From Clostridia bacterium (GTDB lineage Bacteria > Bacillota > Clostridia > Oscillospirales > CAG-272): 13,223 nt of DNA. Position numbers and translations under genes: made by a program. Under the pieces are notes generated by a model. The model did no database searches. It was not told where the DNA came from and was given only the letters and a program-made list of their open reading frames with translations. Numbering within the stretch: position 1 is the stretch's first letter; each line of letters begins with the position of its first letter. Below, in pieces: positions 1-6,329 of this stretch. The stretch covers positions 1 through 13,223 of the forward strand of contig JAKSPW010000018.1 in NCBI GenBank assembly GCA_024404435.1, given 5' to 3'.

Positions 1-362
1 GCGTTTTTCGCTCCGTTTACGGCTACAGTCGCGACCGGAAGGCCGGAGGGCATCATGACGGTCGAGAGGAGAGCTTCAAGTCCGCCGAGGTTACCCGATT
101 CGCACGGGATGCCGATGACGGGCAGGGTGGTGTTCGCGGCGAGGGCACCTGCGAGATGAGCTGCCATGCCTGCGGCGGCGATGATCGCGCCGAATCCGTT
201 CTTTCTCGCGTTCAGGGCAAAATCCCTTGCCTCGACGGGAGTTCTGTGTGCGGAATAGACGTGAACTTCAAAAGGAAGCTCGAGCTCCTTCAGTTGGTCG
301 ATCGCTTTTTTTACGATCGGAAGATCGCTGTCACTTCCCATAATGATTCCGATTTTTTTCAT
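1..362 (-). CDS. purE: PurE, N5-carboxyaminoimidazole ribonucleotide mutase (3' end cut off by window)
   Basis: Interconverts N5-CAIR and CAIR in the sixth step of de novo purine synthesis (cytosolic, class I PurE). Reading the minus strand from the ATG at 362-360 gives MKKIGIIMGSDSDLP, the family's N-terminal nucleotide-binding loop. It is followed by SAHRTP (about residues 43-48) and AAGMAAHLAGALAA, the conserved active-site segments with the catalytic His of SAHR. About 120 codons are visible; the usual length is about 160, so roughly the last quarter lies outside the window. The start is supported by GGAGAG four bases upstream of the ATG and by the MKKIG family start. A structured RNA with its own promoter lies directly upstream (387-567) and a terminator-like hairpin stands between that promoter and the gene, so expression may depend on read-through. 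The product call is secure. Confidence 0.96.
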   Translation of the reverse strand, partial: MKKIGIIMGSDSDLPIVKKAIDQLKELELPFEVHVYSAHRTPVEARDFALNARKNGFGAIIAAAGMAAHLAGALAANTTLPVIGIPCESGNLGGLEALLSTVMMPSGLPVATVAVNGAKN

Positions 363-386
363 TTTTCTCTCCATCTTCAGCTTTAT

Positions 387-530
387 AAAATCAAGTAGGG
401 CGCACTTATCCACTGTGATGGAAAAGTGCGCCCAGACGGTCGGCATAAACCGGGAAAATCCCGTGCGTTCCCTGTTCCGCTGTGGTGCTCCACTTGATCC
501 GTCAGTAGCAGGAAACGGTATTCATTTTTC
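387..530 (-). ncRNA. Structured small/leader RNA upstream of purE, candidate 6S RNA
   Basis: A promoter at 539-567 would start an RNA near 530 that runs about 140 nt before the hairpin and T-rich stretch at 433-387. Visible helices: GTGG-AGCA-CCAC (491-480); CGGGA-TTT-TCCCG (about 464-452); a long-range pair ATCAAGT (497-491) with ACTTGAT (396-390) that would close the molecule; and the terminal 10-bp hairpin. From memory, the segment GCCGACCGTCTGGGC and the GGAACA...GGGAAC segment resemble a conserved RNA found before purE in many Clostridia, which I believe is annotated as 6S RNA (ssrS), an RNA polymerase-binding regulator. The recognition is from memory, not a model search. Alternatives are a cis-acting purE attenuator or an undescribed riboswitch. 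It does not match the purine or THF riboswitch cores. Confidence 0.5.
398..433 (-). terminator. Strong hairpin at the 3' end of the purE leader RNA
   Basis: Inverted repeat GGGCGCACTT / AAGTGCGCCC (10 bp, 424-433 with 398-407), extended after one A/A mismatch by TCCA/TGGA, with a 6-nt loop at 413-418. On the minus strand it is followed by TACTTGATTTTAT, a moderate rather than perfect U-tract. It lies about 36 bp upstream of the purE start codon. It could be the terminator of an independent small RNA or an attenuator for purE. The sequence after the stem (ACTTGAT) is also complementary to an upstream segment of the same RNA (491-498), so the U-tract could be sequestered. Confidence 0.6.
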
Positions 531-538
531 TACAATAT

Positions 539-567
539 ATCTTACCATAAACGGCAGTTCGTGTCAA
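539..567 (-). promoter_or_regulatory. Consensus sigma-A promoter for the purE leader RNA
   Basis: On the minus strand TTGACA (567-562), a 17-nt spacer and TAAGAT (544-539), predicting transcription start near 530. It begins 19 nt after the guaB stop codon, so the RNA and purE need not depend on guaB transcription. No purine-repressor box was recognised. Confidence 0.75.
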
Positions 568-585
568 GCGGAAAGTCACTGTTTT

Positions 586-2091
586 TTACTTGATCGGAGC
601 AGTTTTTTCTTTCTGGATGACGTCGTGTGCGCCGCCCTCGACGATGCTCGTCGCGGAGACGAGAGTGAGCTTCGCTTTCTTCTGCAGCTCGGGGATCGTG
701 AGTGCTCCGCAGTTGCACATGGTCGACTTGACCTTGCTGAGCGACAGAGCCACGTTGTCCTTCAGAGTGCCCGCGTACGGAACGTACGAGTCGACACCTT
801 CCTCGAAGGAGAGCGTCTTGTCGCCGCCGAGGGCGTATCTCTGCCAGTTGCGCGCTCTGTTCGAGCCTTCGCCCCAGTATTCTTTATAATAAGTGCCGCC
901 GATGTTGACCTTGTTCGTCGGGCTTTCGTCGAAGCGTGCGAAGTATCTGCCGAGCATGATGAAATCGGCACCCATCGCAAGCGCGAGAGTCATGTGATGG
1001 TCGTAGACGATACCGCCGTCGGAGCAGACGGGAACGTAAACGCCCGTTTCCTCGAAGTATTCGTCACGAGCTTTGCAGACCTCGATCAGAGCCGTTGCCT
1101 GACCGCGGCCGATGCCCTTCGTTTCGCGGGTGATGCAGATCGAGCCGCCGCCGATTCCGACCTTGACGAAGTCGGCACCGCAGTCTGCGAGGAAGCGGAA
1201 GCCGTCGGCGTCCACGACGTTGCCGGCACCGACCTTTACGCTGTCGCCGTAGTTTGCACGGATCCAGTCGATGGTCAGCTTCTGCCACTCGGAGAAGCCC
1301 TCGGAGGAGTCGATGCAGAGCACGTCGGCACCCGCATTGATGAGAGCCGGAACTCTCTCTGCGTAGTCACGGGTGTTGATGCCCGCGCCGACGACGTAGC
1401 GTTTGGAAGCGTCGAGCAGCTCGTTCGGGTTCTGCTTGTGCATGTCGTAGTCCTTGCGGAAGACGAAGCGCACGAGCTGTCCCTTGTCGTTCACGAGAGG
1501 AAGGGAATTGAGCTTGTTGTCCCAGATTATATCGTTGGCTTCCTTGAGAGAGGTGTCCTCGGGAGCCGTGATGAGCTTTTCGAGAGGTGTCATGAACTCG
1601 GAGACCTTCGTCGCCATGTCCATTCTGCTGACGCGGTAGTCTCTGCCCGTAACGATGCCGAGAAGCTTGCCCTCTGCCGTTCCGTCCGATGTGACGGCGA
1701 CTGTCGAGTGCCCAGTCTTTTCCTTCAGAGCGACGATGTCGGCAAGCGTTGCATCGGGAGTGACGTTGGAGTCGCTCTTGACGAAGCCCGCCTTGTAGCT
1801 CTTGGCTCTGCCTACCATTGCGGCTTCATCCTCGATCGACTGAGAGCCGTAGATAAAGGAGACGCCGCCCTCCGTTGCGAGCGCGACTGCGAGTCTGTCA
1901 CCGGAGACGGACTGCATGATGGCGGACACGAGCGGTATGTTCATCGTGATCGCGGGTGTCTCTCCCTTTCTGAACTTGACGAGCGGAGTCTTCAGACTCA
2001 CGTTCGCGGGGATGCACTCGCTCGATGAGTAACCGGGAATGAGAAGATACTCGTTAAAGGTATGCGAGGGTTCACTGATAAATGTTGCCAT
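586..2091 (-). CDS. guaB: GuaB, inosine-5'-monophosphate dehydrogenase
   Basis: Oxidises IMP to XMP with NAD+, the committed step to GMP. The 501-residue protein has the (beta/alpha)8 barrel interrupted by a CBS-domain pair at about residues 105-215. Catalytic loop [10 protein letters not shown] places the nucleophile at Cys319. The flap dyad is Arg418-Tyr419 (NWQRY), and SDGGIVYD and LGRYFARF are the phosphate-site strands. The C-terminal STMCNCGA segment is also conserved in related enzymes. Sequence and numbering track the Tritrichomonas foetus enzyme, recalled from memory, more closely than typical bacterial GuaB. Start: ATG at 2091 preceded by AAAGGAG seven bases upstream. No convincing promoter is visible between it and the hairpin array at 2125-2224, so it may be read from upstream, through the cassette, as a distal part of the pyr transcript, or from an unrecognised promoter. 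Confidence 0.97.
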   Translation of the reverse strand: MATFISEPSHTFNEYLLIPGYSSSECIPANVSLKTPLVKFRKGETPAITMNIPLVSAIMQSVSGDRLAVALATEGGVSFIYGSQSIEDEAAMVGRAKSYKAGFVKSDSNVTPDATLADIVALKEKTGHSTVAVTSDGTAEGKLLGIVTGRDYRVSRMDMATKVSEFMTPLEKLITAPEDTSLKEANDIIWDNKLNSLPLVNDKGQLVRFVFRKDYDMHKQNPNELLDASKRYVVGAGINTRDYAERVPALINAGADVLCIDSSEGFSEWQKLTIDWIRANYGDSVKVGAGNVVDADGFRFLADCGADFVKVGIGGGSICITRETKGIGRGQATALIEVCKARDEYFEETGVYVPVCSDGGIVYDHHMTLALAMGADFIMLGRYFARFDESPTNKVNIGGTYYKEYWGEGSNRARNWQRYALGGDKTLSFEEGVDSYVPYAGTLKDNVALSLSKVKSTMCNCGALTIPELQKKAKLTLVSATSIVEGGAHDVIQKEKTAPIK

Positions 2092-2124
2092 ATTATATCT
2101 CCTTTAATGTTATTTTCAGTCAAA

Positions 2125-2224
2125 TGCGCCGAAGGCGCAATTCATGAAATCGGGCGAAGCCGATTTCAATTCATGCGTTTGCGCAGTGCGTAAACGGAAT
2201 TCATGCGCCGTAGGCGCAATTCAT
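2125..2224. repeat. Left array of four palindromes separated by AATTCAT
   Basis: Four short inverted repeats lie in a row: 2125-2139 (TGCGCC-GAA-GGCGCA), 2146-2167 (8-bp stem GAAATCGG/CCGATTTC), 2176-2196 (9-bp stem with one G-T pair, loop AGT) and 2204-2218 (TGCGCC-GTA-GGCGCA). AATTCAT follows each one, at 2139-2145, 2168-2174, 2198-2204 and 2218-2224. The stems differ in sequence but all contain CGNAG on the plus strand (2130, 2155, 2182, 2209). The array starts about 30 bp upstream of the guaB ATG and ends 8 bp from the stop codon of the four-helix-bundle gene. It would form part of the guaB 5' leader if the genes are co-transcribed. No transposase lies nearby. Confidence 0.85.
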
Positions 2225-2232
2225 TTCTTTCT

Positions 2233-2595
2233 TTATTCTTCGCTGATGTTTTGTTTTGCCGTATTAAGCGATGCGGTCAGAAGTCTCCTGATTTTACTGC
2301 TTTGTGAGGTCATGTCCGCAAATTTTTCCGAGTCAATAAATCCCGTTGCATTGAAAATGTCGAGCCAGTACTCCGTTTCATAACATTCTTTCAGCGCGAT
2401 CTGAAATTTATTGATAAAGTCAGCTTTGCTTACCGCGTAGTTTGCTTCATGTATGTTTGCACCAATGCTCGTACCGCTCCTCACGAGCTGATTTATCAAA
2501 ACCGAACTTTTTTTGTTCTCTCTCATTTCATTGCACAGTAAAACGATGTTGATTGCAAATGTTCTGGACAGAGAAACAAGCTGATTCTCTTTCAT
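2233..2595 (-). CDS. Four-helix-bundle protein of the 23S rRNA intervening-sequence (IVP) / Avd-like family
   Basis: A 120-residue soluble, probably all-helical protein. The diagnostic segment is QLVRSGTSIGANIHEA at residues 36-51, followed by a charged helix (about 57-81, with KECYETEYWL) and a last helix (about 87-115). This is the architecture of the S23/IVP family (Pfam PF05635, TIGR02436). Relatives are encoded inside 23S rRNA intervening sequences, and the fold is shared with Avd, the accessory protein of diversity-generating retroelements; its biochemical role is not established. Here the gene is not in an rRNA and no reverse transcriptase is present. It sits between pyrI and guaB, looks more A/T-rich than its neighbours, and is bracketed by palindrome arrays starting 8 bp after its stop and ending 27 bp before its ATG. 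The ribosome binding site is weak (CAGG, about 7 nt upstream). Family call is firm; function is unknown. Confidence 0.88.
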   Translation of the reverse strand: MKENQLVSLSRTFAINIVLLCNEMRENKKSSVLINQLVRSGTSIGANIHEANYAVSKADFINKFQIALKECYETEYWLDIFNATGFIDSEKFADMTSQSSKIRRLLTASLNTAKQNISEE

Positions 2596-2621
2596 AACAG
2601 TACCTGCTTTTTACGATGATG

Positions 2622-2742
2622 ATGAATTCTCGCTCGCGGGCTCGCTCCATGAATTGCTCCGCGATGCGGAGCATGAATTGATTTTTTGCGGAGCAAAAAA
2701 TCATGAATTCTCGCTACGCTCCATTATGTGGCTGCGCCGCAT
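2622..2742. repeat. Right array of palindromes separated by ATGAATT (inverted relative to left array)
   Basis: ATGAATT occurs at 2622-2628, 2649-2655, 2673-2679 and 2703-2709, the reverse complement of the spacer in the left array. Between and beyond the copies lie: a GC-rich segment with direct CTCGCTC repeats (2629-2648, not a clear palindrome); GCTCCGC-GAT-GCGGAGC (2656-2672); a perfect 10-bp stem with loop GGA (2680-2702); CTCGCTACGCTCC (2710-2722); and a 7-bp stem with loop TGC (2726-2742). CGNAG cores are on the plus strand at 2667 and 2689, and on the minus strand at 2714-2718 and 2732-2736. The last palindrome touches the pyrI stop codon. None of the stems is followed by a T-tract on the minus strand, so they do not look like ordinary terminators of the pyr operon. 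Confidence 0.85.
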
Positions 2743-3158
2743 CAGTTTGCTTTCGTTTCACAGTATATACATTTATATATTTTGTTCTCTTTATCGACCA
2801 GAGTGAAAACGTGATCGAGCTCCTGCTCGACCGAAGTAATACACCTCGGGTTCTTACATTTTATCACATTTTTGAGCGTTTGTGGAGTATCAATCGATTT
2901 TTTGTCGATTATCTCACCGTTTTTTATCACGTTTACGGTGATTCCGGGGTCGACGTAGCCGATAATGTCGAGATTCACGGGGATGTCGGCGTCGATTTTG
3001 ATGATGTCCTTTTTGCCCATCTTGCCGCTCGTCACGTTCTTGATTATCGCGACGGAGCACTCGAGCTCGTCGAGCCCGAGCAGATCGTACAGCTTCATGC
3101 CGCGTCCCGCGGTGATGTGGTCGATGACGATGCCGCTTGTGATCGAGTCTATGTTCAT
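2742..3158 (-). CDS. pyrI: PyrI, aspartate carbamoyltransferase regulatory subunit
   Basis: Regulatory chain of ATCase; binds nucleotides and holds catalytic trimers together through a zinc domain. The 138-residue protein has the N-terminal nucleotide-binding domain ([13 protein letters not shown], about 19-31) and a C-terminal zinc site with Cys101, Cys106, Cys130 and Cys133 (C-X4-C ... C-X2-C), as in E. coli PyrI (153 residues). The reading frame is open further upstream, but the correct start is the ATG at 3158: it overlaps the pyrB stop as ATGA, follows AAGGAGG ten bases upstream, and gives the family N-terminus [14 protein letters not shown]. It is last in the operon, translationally coupled to pyrB. 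The stop codon abuts the right palindrome array, and the 3' end is unusually A/T-rich. Confidence 0.95.
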   Translation of the reverse strand: MNIDSITSGIVIDHITAGRGMKLYDLLGLDELECSVAIIKNVTSGKMGKKDIIKIDADIPVNLDIIGYVDPGITVNVIKNGEIIDKKSIDTPQTLKNVIKCKNPRCITSVEQELDHVFTLVDKENKIYKCIYCETKAN

Positions 3159-4078
3159 ATCGTTCCAGCCTCCTTCAGCAGCTTCATGATGAGCGCCATT
3201 CTCATGTATTTCCCGTAAAGCACCTGCTTGAAATAGCACGCTCTCGGATCATCATCTACCGAGACGGATATTTCGTTGACGCGGGGAAGGGGATGCATGA
3301 CGACGAGTGAATCCTTCGCGTTCTCGAGTTTTTTCGTGTCGAGAATGTAGCTGTCCTTCAGTCTCAGATAATCTTCTTCATTAAAGAAGCGCTCTCTCTG
3401 GACTCTCGTCATGTAGAGTATGTCGAGCTCCGGCATCGCGTCCTCGAGACTCGTCGTCTGGACGTAGGGAATGTTGTTCTTCTTCAGAACGTCGCGCTTG
3501 ACGTAGCTCGGCAGCTTCAGCTCCTCCGGAGAGATGAGCACGAACTTCACGTTTGCGTAGCGTGACATCGCCTCGATGAGGGAATGCACCGTTCTGCCGA
3601 ATTTGAGGTCTCCGCAGAGACCGACGGTCAGCGAGTCGAAGCGTCCGGTTTCGCGCTTGATCGTCAGGAGATCGGCAAGCGTCTGCGTCGGGTGGTTGTG
3701 ACCGCCGTCGCCCGCATTGATGACGGGAACGGAGGCGTTCAGAGATGCGACGTAAGGCGCGCCCTCCTTCGGATGTCTCATTGCGATGATATCGGCGTAG
3801 CAGCTTATCACCTTCGCGGTGTCGGCGACCGATTCACCCTTCGCGGCGGACGAGCTCGATGCCTCGGAGAAGCCGATGACGGAGCCTCCGAGCTCGATCA
3901 TTGCCGCCTCGAAGCTGAGACGCGTGCGGGTGGAGGGCTCGAAGAAGAGCGTCGCGAGCTTCTTGCCGTGACAGACCTCCGCGTATTTCGCGGGATTTTC
4001 GATTATGTCCTCAGCCGTCGCGACGAGCTCGTTTATCTCGTCGACGGAGAGATCGAGTATGTTAATAAGACTTCTCAT
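3155..4078 (-). CDS. pyrB: PyrB, aspartate carbamoyltransferase catalytic subunit
   Basis: Condenses carbamoyl phosphate and aspartate to N-carbamoyl-aspartate, the first committed pyrimidine step. The 307-residue protein is full length. Carbamoyl-phosphate site: EPSTRTR at 47-53 (Ser49-Thr50-Arg51-Thr52-Arg53) and Lys80 of the 80s loop (SSSAAKGES). [10 protein letters not shown] at 127-136 and MTRVQRER at 223-230 supply aspartate-site residues, and HPLPRV at 262-267 closes the site. The ATG at 4078 overlaps the pyrE stop as ATGA, and the gene overlaps pyrI in the same way, so pyrE-pyrB-pyrI are translationally coupled. With PyrI downstream, an E. coli-like allosteric c6r6 holoenzyme is the likely product, in contrast to the free catalytic trimer of Bacillus. 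Confidence 0.98.
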   Translation of the reverse strand: MRSLINILDLSVDEINELVATAEDIIENPAKYAEVCHGKKLATLFFEPSTRTRLSFEAAMIELGGSVIGFSEASSSSAAKGESVADTAKVISCYADIIAMRHPKEGAPYVASLNASVPVINAGDGGHNHPTQTLADLLTIKRETGRFDSLTVGLCGDLKFGRTVHSLIEAMSRYANVKFVLISPEELKLPSYVKRDVLKKNNIPYVQTTSLEDAMPELDILYMTRVQRERFFNEEDYLRLKDSYILDTKKLENAKDSLVVMHPLPRVNEISVSVDDDPRACYFKQVLYGKYMRMALIMKLLKEAGTI

Positions 4079-4704
4079 TTTATCCAGCTTTCGTCCGACG
4101 GATTGTTTCTGAACGCGATGAGTCTGTCGATGTCTTCGGCATCAATGTAGCCCTCTTCGGCAGCGACCTCCGCGATCACGTCGAAATTTGTGAGAGAAAT
4201 GTTTTTGACGTCTGCGTCTGCAAGTCTGTCGAGTCCCTTCTTCATGCCGTAGGTGAAGATCGAAACGATGCCGAGTACGTCCGCACCCGCTTCGCGGAGG
4301 ACGTTCACAACCTCGATGACGCTGCCGCCGGTGGAGATGAGGTCCTCGACGACGACGACCTTCTGACCTTCCTCGAGCTTGCCTTCGATCTGATTCTGTC
4401 TGCCGTGATCCTTCGCGCCGGAGCGGACGTCACCCATCGGCAGGTTCAATAGATGCGCGGTGATCGCCGCGTGTGCGATGCCGGCGGTCGACGTGCCCAT
4501 CAGCACCTCGGCGTCGGGGTAGTTTTCCATAATGAGCTTAGCCAGACCGTTTTCAACGTCGTCTCTGACGTCCGGAGCGGTGAGCGTGAGTCTGTTGTCG
4601 CAGTAAACGGGGCTCTTGATCCCGCTTGCCCACGTGAACGGTTCGTCGGGGCGGAAGAAGACCGCGCCGATCGAGAGCAGATCTTTAGCAATAAGTTTTT
4701 CCAT
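4075..4704 (-). CDS. pyrE: PyrE, orotate phosphoribosyltransferase
   Basis: Transfers the phosphoribosyl group of PRPP to orotate, giving OMP. The 209-residue protein carries the orotate-side loop [14 protein letters not shown] (25-38), the flexible-loop segment [15 protein letters not shown] (94-108) and the PRPP-binding motif [13 protein letters not shown] (116-128). Two ATGs are possible. The upstream one at 4716 has its purine-rich AAGG only two bases away, while the ATG at 4704 has GGAG six bases upstream and gives [10 protein letters not shown], so 4704 is preferred. The gene lies 22 nt after the pyrF stop and overlaps pyrB by ATGA at its other end. Confidence 0.96.
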   Translation of the reverse strand: MEKLIAKDLLSIGAVFFRPDEPFTWASGIKSPVYCDNRLTLTAPDVRDDVENGLAKLIMENYPDAEVLMGTSTAGIAHAAITAHLLNLPMGDVRSGAKDHGRQNQIEGKLEEGQKVVVVEDLISTGGSVIEVVNVLREAGADVLGIVSIFTYGMKKGLDRLADADVKNISLTNFDVIAEVAAEEGYIDAEDIDRLIAFRNNPSDESWIK

Positions 4705-4726
4705 TTTATTCTCCATTCCTTAAGAA

Positions 4727-5425
4727 TCAGTCAACAAATTCCCTGATACATCTTTCGTATGCCGCGACGGGGTCAGACGCCGCTGTTATCGGTCTGCCGA
4801 CGACGATGTAGTCGGAGCCGATCTTCTTTGCTTCCGCGGGAGTCATGACGCGCTTCTGATCTCCCACGTCTCCGGCCGCGAAGCGAACTCCGGGCGTAAC
4901 GGTGAGAAAATCTTTTCCGCAGGTATCGTGTACCTTGCCTGCCTCAAGAGGCGAGCAGACGACGCCGTCGAGCCCCGCCTTTTTCGCGTTCGATGCGTAG
5001 TGCATGACGACACGGTCGATGGGCTCGCGGATCAGAAGGTCGTTTTCCATCGACTCCTGGTCGGTGGAGGTGAGCTGAGTCACCGCGATGAGTATCGGGC
5101 GCGTGCCGTCCTCTCTCGTGAGTCCTTCGAGGGCTGCTTCCATCATGCGGCAGGTGCCGGACGCGTGGAGATTCGTCATGTCCACGTCGAGGCGCGAGAG
5201 CACCGCCATCGACTTTTTGACCGTGTTCGGGATGTCGTGCAGCTTGAGATCGAGGAAAATTTTGTGCCCTCTCTTCTTGATCTCGCGCACTATCTCGGGT
5301 CCTTCGGCGTAGAAGAGCTCCATGCCGATCTTTACGAACGGCTTTCTGCCCTCGAACTTGTCGAGAAAATCAAATACTTCTTTTTTGCCCGCAAAGTCGC
5401 AGGCGACGATAACGTCACGTCCCAT
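4727..5425 (-). CDS. pyrF: PyrF, orotidine-5'-phosphate decarboxylase
   Basis: Decarboxylates OMP to UMP, the last step of the pathway. The 232-residue protein has the length of the standard bacterial (group I) enzyme. The catalytic charge network [12 protein letters not shown] is at 58-69 (Asp59, Lys61, Asp64). TPGVRF (177-182) and VVGRPIT (208-214) form the phosphate-binding end of the barrel, with Arg211 as the phosphate-gripping arginine. The ATG at 5425 is one base after the pyrD TAA, with GAGGG just upstream overlapping the pyrD C-terminus, so translation is probably coupled. Confidence 0.97.
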   Translation of the reverse strand: MGRDVIVACDFAGKKEVFDFLDKFEGRKPFVKIGMELFYAEGPEIVREIKKRGHKIFLDLKLHDIPNTVKKSMAVLSRLDVDMTNLHASGTCRMMEAALEGLTREDGTRPILIAVTQLTSTDQESMENDLLIREPIDRVVMHYASNAKKAGLDGVVCSPLEAGKVHDTCGKDFLTVTPGVRFAAGDVGDQKRVMTPAEAKKIGSDYIVVGRPITAASDPVAAYERCIREFVD

Positions 5426-5426
5426 T

Positions 5427-6329
5427 TTACACCCTCAATTCCGACAATTCTTTTATTCCGTATTTATCCATGGCGAAAGGTAAGTCTTCGATGATTTTTC
5501 GGCACGCGAACGGATCGGCGAGGTTTGCGGCTCCGACTTCCACTGCCGCAGCGCCCGCCATCATCATTTCAAGCACGTCCTCCGCCGTGGAAACGCCACC
5601 CATTCCGACGACGGGGATCTTCACGGCGTGCGCGACCTGATATACCATGCGAAGCGCGACCGGGAAGATCGCGGGGCCCGAAAAGCCTCCCATCGTGTTC
5701 GCGATCACGGGGCGGCGCGTTTTCAGGTCGATCCTCATGCCGAGAAGGGTGTTTATAAGGCTGATGCCGTCGGCACCCGCCGCCTCGCAAGCCGAGGCGA
5801 TGGAGACGATGTCCGTCACGTTCGGCGAGAGCTTCATTATGACGGGCTTGTCAGTCACGGCCTTGACGGCCCTTGTGACCTCCGCCGCCGCGTCGGGGCT
5901 CGTGCCGAAGCTCATGCCGCCGCCGTGTACGTTCGGACAGCTCACGTTGACCTCGAACCAGCCGATCTCCGGAATCTTGTCGAGCTTTTCGCAGGTATAG
6001 GCGTAATCGTCGACGGAAAAACCGCTGACGTTCGCCATGACTTTCTTATGAAATACTTTTTTCATCTTCGGAATTTCTTCCGAGATGACTTTTTCTACTC
6101 CCGGATTCTGCAGCCCGACCGCGTTTATCATTCCCGCGGTGCACTCAGCGATGCGGGGCGTCGGATTGCCGAAGCGGGGCTCCCTCGTCGTTCCCTTGAA
6201 GGAGAAGGTGCCGAGAACGTTTATGTCGTAGAGCTCCGAGAACTCATACCCGTATCCGAAAGTTCCGCTTGCGGGGATGACGGGGTTGTCGAGCTCTATG
6301 CCGCAGAGTGAGACGTTCAGTCTTCCCAT
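5427..6329 (-). CDS. pyrD: PyrD, class 1B dihydroorotate dehydrogenase, catalytic subunit
   Basis: Oxidises dihydroorotate to orotate with FMN, passing electrons through PyrK to NAD+. The 300-residue protein has the class 1 N-terminus ([14 protein letters not shown], 14-27), the FMN/substrate lysine in SFKGTT (43-48), the active-site [11 protein letters not shown] at 128-138 with catalytic base Cys131 (class 1 uses Cys, class 2 Ser), MKLSPN at 165-170 and GMGGV at 242-246. Together with pyrK directly upstream this identifies class 1B rather than the fumarate-dependent 1A form. The ATG at 6329 lies inside pyrK (13-nt overlap) with AGGAGG seven bases upstream, so the partners are coupled. The enzyme is cytosolic, with no membrane segment. 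Confidence 0.97.
   Translation of the reverse strand: MGRLNVSLCGIELDNPVIPASGTFGYGYEFSELYDINVLGTFSFKGTTREPRFGNPTPRIAECTAGMINAVGLQNPGVEKVISEEIPKMKKVFHKKVMANVSGFSVDDYAYTCEKLDKIPEIGWFEVNVSCPNVHGGGMSFGTSPDAAAEVTRAVKAVTDKPVIMKLSPNVTDIVSIASACEAAGADGISLINTLLGMRIDLKTRRPVIANTMGGFSGPAIFPVALRMVYQVAHAVKIPVVGMGGVSTAEDVLEMMMAGAAAVEVGAANLADPFACRKIIEDLPFAMDKYGIKELSELRV

Noticed and set aside
343..2028. Long open frame (561 codons) on the plus strand opposite guaB
   Set aside because: It is the antisense shadow of a GC-rich, codon-biased gene; no recognisable domains, low-complexity Arg/Asp/Val-rich translation, and guaB is unambiguous.
2092..2115. TATAAT just before the guaB ATG as a promoter -10
   Set aside because: It overlaps the spacer between ribosome binding site and start codon, and the distance to TTGACT is 20 nt; a transcript from there could not carry the ribosome binding site.
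2622..2742. Right palindrome array as the pyr operon terminator
   Set aside because: Stems are strong but none is followed by a T-tract on the minus strand, and the same kind of palindromes recur on the other side of the cassette gene.
2125..2742. CRISPR-like array
   Set aside because: The repeated unit is only 7 bp, the intervening segments are themselves palindromes of variable length, and no cas gene is present.
3159..3239. N-terminal extension of pyrI to 3239
   Set aside because: The extra 27 codons lie inside pyrB; the internal ATG at 3158 has AAGGAGG and forms the ATGA overlap.
4705..4716. Upstream ATG for pyrE at 4716
   Set aside because: Its purine-rich AAGG is only two bases from the ATG, while the ATG at 4704 has GGAG at proper distance.
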